Under the pieces are notes generated by a model, which worked only from the letters and a program-made list of their open reading frames with translations, ran no database searches and was not told where the DNA came from. Shown here piece by piece: positions 57,660 through 64,000 of a stretch of 64,000 bases of DNA. This stretch comes from Pegoplata infirma (taxonomy: Eukaryota; Arthropoda; Insecta; Diptera; Anthomyiidae). The position numbers and the translations under genes are program-made. Location: positions 34,457,410 to 34,521,409 of the forward strand of contig OY992537.1 of the NCBI GenBank assembly GCA_963921195.1. The letters are read 5' to 3'. Each line of letters opens with the position of its first letter. Position 1 is the first letter of the stretch.

Positions 57660-58343
57660 ATTTTTAATTTCATCAATATTTTTTTTTTCATCAGTATTTA
57701 TTTTTTCATCAATATTTTTTTTTCCATCAATATTTTTTTTCATAATTTTTTTTCGTCAATATTTTTTTTTATCAATATTTTTTCATCAAATTATTTCTCA
57801 TCAATATTTTTTTTTTCATCAAAATTTTTTTCATCAATATTTTGTTTCATCAATATTTTTTTCATTAATATATTTTTTTCATTAATATATTTTTTTCATC
57901 AATATTTTTTTTTTCTTCAATATTTTTTCTTTTTCTTCAATATTTTTTTTTTTGTATCAATATTTTTTTTTCGGCACATTTATTTTTCATCAGTGTACTT
58001 TTTTCGTCAATTTTTTTTCATCAATATTTTTTTTTAATTTTTTTTATAAAATATTTTTTTTTATTAATATTCCTTTTTCATTAAACACTTTTTTATCAAA
58101 AACTTTTTTTATCAACAAACACAGACAAACAGATAGAAGGATATCACTTGAATGTCTTAGAAACCTTTACGGATCAATAATTTATAATTATAATGGGGTC
58201 CTCCACTGATATTTTAATTCGTTTTGCATGGAATGTCAAATTAACAAAGCATTATTTTTTTCTAGAAAAATTTTGCTTTGGAAAGAAACAGCAAAACATG
58301 TTCATGATTCAATGGTTTGGGCAAGAGTACAAACTTTGCAGAC
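57660..58343 (+). mobile_element. TSC copy 10, variant satellite and decayed tail
   Basis: A variant satellite, TTTTTTTTCATCAATA, runs to about 58095, then AGACAAACAGATAGAAGG, GGGGTCCTCCACTGATATTT and GGGCAAGAGTACAAACTTTG ending GCAGACA correspond to a diverged TSC tail with its DINE part. Part of the DINE microsatellite (CAGACAAACAGATAG) survives here and not in other tails. Confidence 0.65.
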
Positions 58344-59511
58344 ATTTTTGTGGGTATTTTGTTATATAGATGAATTGCGTAATTGTAATAGCAAAAAGAA
58401 GAGAGGGATATGATAAATGTTATTTTAGAAAAAAAATAAAAATAATTTTACAACACTAGTCCCGAAAAACCATTTAAAAAGTTGAGCCCCGACACATTTT
58501 CTTTCTTGCTTTTTGGAGTAACAAACTTTATCAAAAATGAATTAACAAAAGTCCTGAAAAGTTCAAAACACAAATACTCCATGACAAAATTGCATAATTA
58601 CAACCTTGTTTTTGTAATTTCACACTTTTTTGTGTGAATTTACTACTTTTCTAATAAATTTATGATTTTTTTCTAAAATGTTTGTGTCTGACAAACATTT
58701 TACCAAATTTTAACTGCTTCAAGGCAGTCCTTTAAAAGTTAGCGTGTTTTCATTACAAAACGATGTCGGATGAACATCGTTAAATCGACTTTAAATCGAT
58801 CGAGAATCGTGCATATACTTCCTATACATTATTTCCAGTTGTTACAAACGGAAAATCACTAGAGTGAAAGGTATAAAAATAAGATTTTTTTATTAAGAAG
58901 CTCTTATTTTTTGCATTAAGGCATATTGTGTCAGACTTTAAATAAATCATGCATAAACTAAAATTTAATTAATGTGTGTAAAACATTTTTCTTTAATTTA
59001 AAATTTAACAATGTGAATTAAAATTTTGTTGCTAAGATAGCAATAAATTACAGTCTTTCCAAATATCAATGCAGTGTAACACTCTACGTCGTTTGAAAGT
59101 AAAATTTGACGACTAGCTATGAAAACAGCATTAATCTTAAAATTAAATTATTTTTATAAGCCTCCAACAACGGTATTGGGGTATATTAACTTTTTCGTTA
59201 CCTGCATATCAAACCGGCATATTTCGTCTGTCTGCACAGAAAAAAATAAAAATCAAAAAATTGAGTAAATTTTGAATACTATTGAGTACAACATTACTCA
59301 ATTTTGCACCAGTAAACGACTTAATAGTATTGAGTATATTTTTAATAAACAATTATTAAATGCATACTAAAAAATTTTAGTAAATTTTTAATGGACGCAA
59401 ATAAAAATTTAATTAAAAATTTTTCGATTTTTTAAGTATTTTTTTAATTGTGTCAAGTAAAAATTTACTCAAAATTTATCAATTTGTTTTTTAAAAAGTT
59501 TCAAATTAAAA
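58344..59511. other. unassigned DNA with DINE fragments
   Basis: 58735-58875 is a reverse decayed DINE piece (AAGTTAGCGTGTTTTCATTA, ATCGATCGAGAATCGTGCAT, CACTAGAGTGAAAGGTATAAAA). 59158-59235 is a forward 5' fragment (CCTCCAACAACGGTATTGGG). 59255-59480 has repeated TTGAGTA words. No gene. Confidence 0.5.
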
Positions 59512-60652
59512 AACAAGTAGAAAAATTAAATTCGACTTGGTCGAATCTATGAATACCCTCCACAATGTTATCTGATAGTAATTTTCTAAAAAAAATTTCA
59601 AAAAATTGCATTACAAATTTTTTATTAGAAATATGTATATTATTACGAGTCAAACTTTCTTTTAATCAATCAAATTTTTTTGAGTGTAAAATTTTTTTGA
59701 CTGTCAACATTTTTTTGAGTCTACCATTTCATTCAAAAAAAAAAAAAATAATAATAATGTGTACATTTTTTTTTGAGTGTAACATTTTTTTTTTGAGTGT
59801 AAATATTTTTTAGTGTACAATTTCTTTGAGTAACAAATTACTTTGTAAAATATTTTTGTTGTTTTATACCTATATGTAATACAAAAAAAACTGTTTCACA
59901 TATTTTCCTCTTTTTATATCACCATCCTCTTCTTAAAAAACCAAAAAAAAAAAACATTCAATCATACACATACTTTATTTGATTTTTTCCCCGTTACATA
60001 CAGTTACACTAATAATAACAAAACAATAACAAATATTTACTTGTCTAACAACTAAACTGCACCCCACGACAAGAAAACAAACAACAACAAGTTTTACAAA
60101 ACTGGTATTTCACCATGCTTTTAAAACTTGTTTAACGAGTTTTCAACAGTTTAAGGTGAAACAAATCTGAAATTCAGTGCTTTGCTTATAACTTTTGAAC
60201 CACTTAACCGATTTTTCTGAAATTCAAAACCAAACAGCCTTGGGGAACGACAAATATATATGCTAAGCTTCAACCCCCTCAGAATTGTTTTTCGAAAGTT
60301 TTAGTGGTTTTAATCTTGTAAATTCGAAAAATACCCTTGCCGAAATTTACTCTTTTGCTCATAACTTTTGAACCACTGGACCGTTTTCGCTGGTTTGCAA
60401 TACCAACCTGACCCGGTAAATGGAGAACATATATGTCAAACTTCAGGAGCCTCTGTAAAGTCTTTCAAAAGTTAGCGTGTTTTCAACGGACAGACAGACG
60501 GACGGACGGACGGACATCGCTAGATCGACTTAAAATCGATCAAGGATCATGAATATATATACTCTATGGGGTCCTAGACCAATATTTCGATGTGTTACAA
60601 ACGGAATGACAAACTTATATATACCCTCTATCACTAGAGTGGAGGGTATAAA
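59512..60652 (-). mobile_element. DINE-1-like element, second subfamily, with internal insertion
   Basis: Minus-strand start TATACCCTCCACTCTAGTGA, GGACCCCATAGAGTATATAT, GTCCGTCC run, two ACTTTTGAACCACT-type blocks, and 3' end with GTGGAGGGTATTCATAG and hairpin TTCGACCAAGTCGAA then CTACTTGTT. About 1.14 kb, with extra AT-rich sequence at about 59860-60110 absent from the other copies. Confidence 0.83.
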
Positions 60653-60736
60653 AAAAATGTTTTTTAAACTTTACCAAATATATTTATGTCTTAAAGACAT
60701 AGGAAAATTTCATAAAGATGATTTCAAAACTTTCAT

Positions 60737-62070
60737 ACACTTTGAAAATTTTTTTTTTTAGATTTTCCCAATTTGTTTACAGTTTTTAGTACCCTTCGAA
60801 AATTCCCTCGTGGTAAATTTTCAGATTTTTTTGATGACCCGTTCAAAAGATATCGAATTTTTAAAAATTGGTAGTTTGTTCCTTTACTCAAACTTCTTTT
60901 ACTCATAACTTCTTCAATAATGGTCCAAACTTCAAATTTTTTTTTAAAATTTTTTTTTTACGTACTTTTCAAAAAAAAAAATCCCAAACAACTCTTAAAA
61001 GCGCTCTAGTATGCGATTTTTAAGTTTGAACATTTAAATCTCATTTTGGAAAATGTTTGTACTCTTCGATTTTTTTGAAATTTTTTTGTGTAAAACTTCT
61101 ATCGATTCTACAATTTTTTTGCCCAGGAGGATCGTGGGATAACGATTATTACTATTTTTTTAAATTTTTTGAAAAAAATTTATTGTGATTTTCCAATTTT
61201 AAAATCATTTCTACTGCTCGAATGGTGCGTCATAGAGGGGTCCTTTATAAGACCGACATCTATTAATTTTTTCCTCTTAACATTTCTTTGGAACAAACTT
61301 ATACCCTATCTCCAATTTCTAAGGGGGCTCCCACACAAAACGACATTTTTGTAAAATTTGCTCCAACCGCTCTAACTGCCATAATAATATGGCAGTTAGA
61401 CTGCCGCTCTAACTAACCACCTTAACAATTAAAAAATGTCGTTTTGTGTGGGAGCCCCCTTAGAAATTGGAGAAAGGGTATTAGTTTGTTCCAAAGAAAT
61501 GTTAAGACCTAAAAATTAATAGGGGTCGGTCACATAAAGGACCCCTCTATGACGCACCATTGGAGCACTTGAAATGATTTTAAGATTGGAAAATTTAAAT
61601 AAAAATTTTTCAAAAAATTTTAAAAAATAGTAATAATCGTTATACCGCGATCCTCCTGGGCAAAAAGTTTGTAGAATCGATAGATGTTCTACACAAAAAA
61701 ATTTCAAAAAAATCGAAGACTACAAACATTTTCAAAAATGAGATTTAAATTTTAAAACTTAAAAATCGCATACTAGAGCGCTTTTAAGAATTTTTTGGGA
61801 TTTTTTTTTTTAAAGTACGTAAAAAAACAAAAATTTTGAAAAAAAAAAAATTGAAATTTAGACCATTATTGAAGAAATTATGAGTAAAAAAGTTTGAGTT
61901 AAGGAACAATCTACCAATTTTATAAAACCCGATTTCTTTTGAACGGGTCATCAAAAAAATCTGAAAATTTACCACGAAGGAGTTTTCGAGGGGTACTAAA
62001 AACTGTTAGCAAATTAGGAAAATCAAAAAAAAAAATTTTCAAAGTGTCCGATTTGACATGGAATGCCCTA
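60737..62070. mobile_element. GGGGCATTCC foldback, left end truncated
   Basis: The left arm starts within ACACTTTGAAAATTTT instead of the terminal repeat; the right end is ACATGGAATGCCCTA. The central palindrome (near 61375-61440) is rearranged, with GCTCTAACTGCC and GGCAGTTAGA in close inverted arrangement. ORFs at 61169, 61516, 61784 and 61939 are arm translations. Confidence 0.8.
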
Positions 62071-64000
62071 TATACAAAAAACTATAAACTAAATGAGAAT
62101 TCAAAACAGGAAGAGAATAAAAAAAATAAAAAAAAATATGAAATTTTGTATTTTGAAAAATAATTTTCAATATTGTATTTCGTTATTTAGTGCAAAAATC
62201 ATAAAAAATCATTTTTCACAAATTTACCCCGATTGAGAATATATACCTCCAACGCCTCTTGGCGAAAAAATAAATTCAAAATTCCATATTTTACTCAATA
62301 GTCTGAGAGTGTTTTACTAAACAACAACAAATTTTATGTTCGTGTTTGTGGAAGGATCCCCTTGAAGTATGCGGTCAGATATGTCTGACATATTAATCTA
62401 CTAGCGTTTATTCTTGTTAAAATCTATAAACAATGAATAGACTAAAGATGGGCAAGTGACAAAAAAAAACGTTCATGAGTTTAAAGTCGACAGTAACTGC
62501 ATTAGGAAAAAAAATAATATGAAAATAAAATTAATTAAAAACAAATTTTCCAAAAATCTAAGGCTTTTGAAAAATTTTCAAACAGAAATATTATTTTCAG
62601 GGGCAGCTAGCACAACCGTATCCAAATGCATTCTGGTACCGATTTTTAAGAATTGAAAAAGAGAAAATTAATAAAAAAATTTAATCTCTAAACCTTCCGC
62701 AAGAATATATCTTAATTTATCACTCACGTGCAGTTAAAAACTCATTCACGCTTTCATCTTCATTTTATATAATTCCCTTTCCGCTTCCTTGTATGGTAGT
62801 ATCACTAACATTTTAAGAATTTTTCCGGCTATTGCTGTATCCACTTTTTGAGTGACGGTCATGTTACACTTAACAAAGTTAACAACCATCACTCAAATGT
62901 TGCAACCAAGCATAAAATAAATTTTACAAACACTCAACAAATTGTGCAAGTAAAATCCCGAGTAAAAATTGAATCTATTTATATATGATATTATCTGATC
63001 ACAAATAGTTATATCTGAAGTGGCAAAAATCGAGATCTTATTATGTCTCGGATATGGTCAACATTTGGACAAATTTGACATTTATCTGTCTGATCAGTTA
63101 CAATTATATATAACCAGACGCAATCATATATTATCAGATCAAAGTAGAACAGATAAGATCAAATCGATTTTTTAGAAGAAAAAGGACTAAAAATTTTAAT
63201 TATTTTTAAATACTAAAAAATAACTGACTTATCTTCTTGTTGTAAAAAAAATGGTTGTTTGATATTTGTCATAGATAAGCAACTATATTTGTAGTTGAAA
63301 ACAACTTATTTGGTTTTGGTTTCCAACAACTAATATATTGTGACTGTAATACATTTTCGAGTGTAATATATGAAGGTTCGTTCAGTCATGATAAAGTATT
63401 TTTCAAATATAGCATTAAAAAATTTTACAAAAAAAAAAAAAAATAAAAAAAAAATATAAACAAATTTGCTACTAAAAGTGCATTAAAGTAAATTGAGTGT
63501 ATTTAATATGTTTGTAATATTATTTATGTTTATGTAGTTATGCAATGTTAATAATAAACAATTTTATAGAGTTACATTTTATGCTTTTAAAACTAATTTA
63601 TTTTATATTTAAAAAGAATTCTGTGAGAAAATCTTAAAGAAAGTACATCCGAATCTAATTATTTAAGACTTGGCAGGATGTAAAATATTTGTATATTTTT
63701 AGCGATAATATCAAATTGTATCAATTTTTGCTTTAGCAGTTTTAGTAAAGGAATAAAATGCAATTAAAAATTTTTCAGAAAAATTTATGTAAAAAATTAT
63801 TTTTGGAAATTTTTAAAGATGATCACCAACTTTTGATATTTTTGTGTTAGCAACTCTTATAAATTAAAAACATGAAATAAAAGATATTTCAATAAAAAAT
63901 ATATCAAATGCTTTGATTTTTGCAAAATTTTAGCGATGCTATCCAATACAAGCTATTTTTGCTCTGACCCCTCTAGTTAATAAATAAAATATAGTGCTCG
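62071..64000. other. unassigned AT-rich DNA
   Basis: No repeat partner in the window. 62366-62391 has GTCAGATATGTCTGAC, a palindrome, and 62985-63165 repeats TATCTGATCA-type words. An A-run is at 63427-63458. One weak exon candidate is listed separately. Confidence 0.45.
62601..62684 (+). CDS. possible terminal exon (weak)
   Basis: An acceptor-like TTATTTTCAG (62591-62600) precedes a 27-codon frame that includes QPYPNAFWYRFLRIEKEK and ends in TAA at 62682. The residue mix (Pro, Trp, Tyr, Arg) is unlike the Phe/Lys/Ile-rich spurious frames of this window, and the frame differs from the longer open frame at 62456-62656. I do not recognise the protein, no upstream exon was found, and chance is not excluded. 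Confidence 0.2.
   Translation, partial: GQLAQPYPNAFWYRFLRIEKEKINKKI

Overview
The window looks like intergenic or intronic heterochromatin-like DNA from a fly. It is very AT-rich and I find no complete protein-coding gene on either strand. The best taxonomic clue is a dispersed element whose core (a TATACCCTCC start, a GACCCCATAAAGTATATATATTC-type block, a GTCC/GTCT microsatellite, and a 3' TTCGGC..GCCGAA hairpin ending in ACTTGTT) matches the layout of DINE-1/INE-1, the Helentron-derived repeat of Diptera. I infer a brachyceran, perhaps calyptrate, fly; the species is not resolvable from this sequence. The open frames present are almost all translations of T-rich satellite, of (GTCC)n microsatellite or of inverted-repeat arms. 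The only recognisable protein remnant is a frameshifted hAT transposase C-terminus (9143-9819, minus).

Layout. 1-7083: DINE-1-like copies, a 36-bp palindromic minisatellite, a 1.8-kb foldback hAT with a perfect 8-bp target duplication (2457-4239) and a small TIR element. 7337-10881: a three-level nest, in which a GGGGCATTCC foldback carries a CACTG-ended foldback, which carries a hAT with transposase remnants. 10882-17350: mostly unassigned AT-rich DNA with two TIR/foldback elements. 18123-19695: first copy of a composite element called TSC here (T-satellite composite). 22070-25505: a hAT-like element with a perfect 8-bp duplication, holding a DINE copy and a complete GGGGCATTCC foldback. 32155-34104: another such foldback. 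34222-37218: a 150-bp palindrome, a 764-bp unit repeated three times in tandem, and a TSC tail. 37437-38480: a TIR repeat holding a pogo-like TA-flanked MITE. 39424-44108: a minisatellite array interrupted by a TSC and by a foldback. 45115-58343: a run of head-to-tail TSC copies, one broken by a DINE insertion and one by a 4.08-kb hAT-like element that has its own nested MITEs. 58350-64000: decayed DINE copies, a fourth GGGGCATTCC foldback and unassigned DNA.

The most novel object is the TSC repeat. It has a head with two adjacent CACCNNNNGGTG dyads, a TTTTTTTTCATCAAA satellite body of variable length, a tail containing an inverted DINE-1 fragment, and a subterminal inverted repeat (ACATGATAATGTTTT near the 5' end, AAAACATTATCATG before the 3' end). 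It sits in T-runs without an evident target duplication. This organisation is what I would expect of a satellite-carrying Helentron-associated element (inference). Every copy in the window lies in the same orientation. All target-site and TIR calls were made by eye and family assignments have not been searched against any database.
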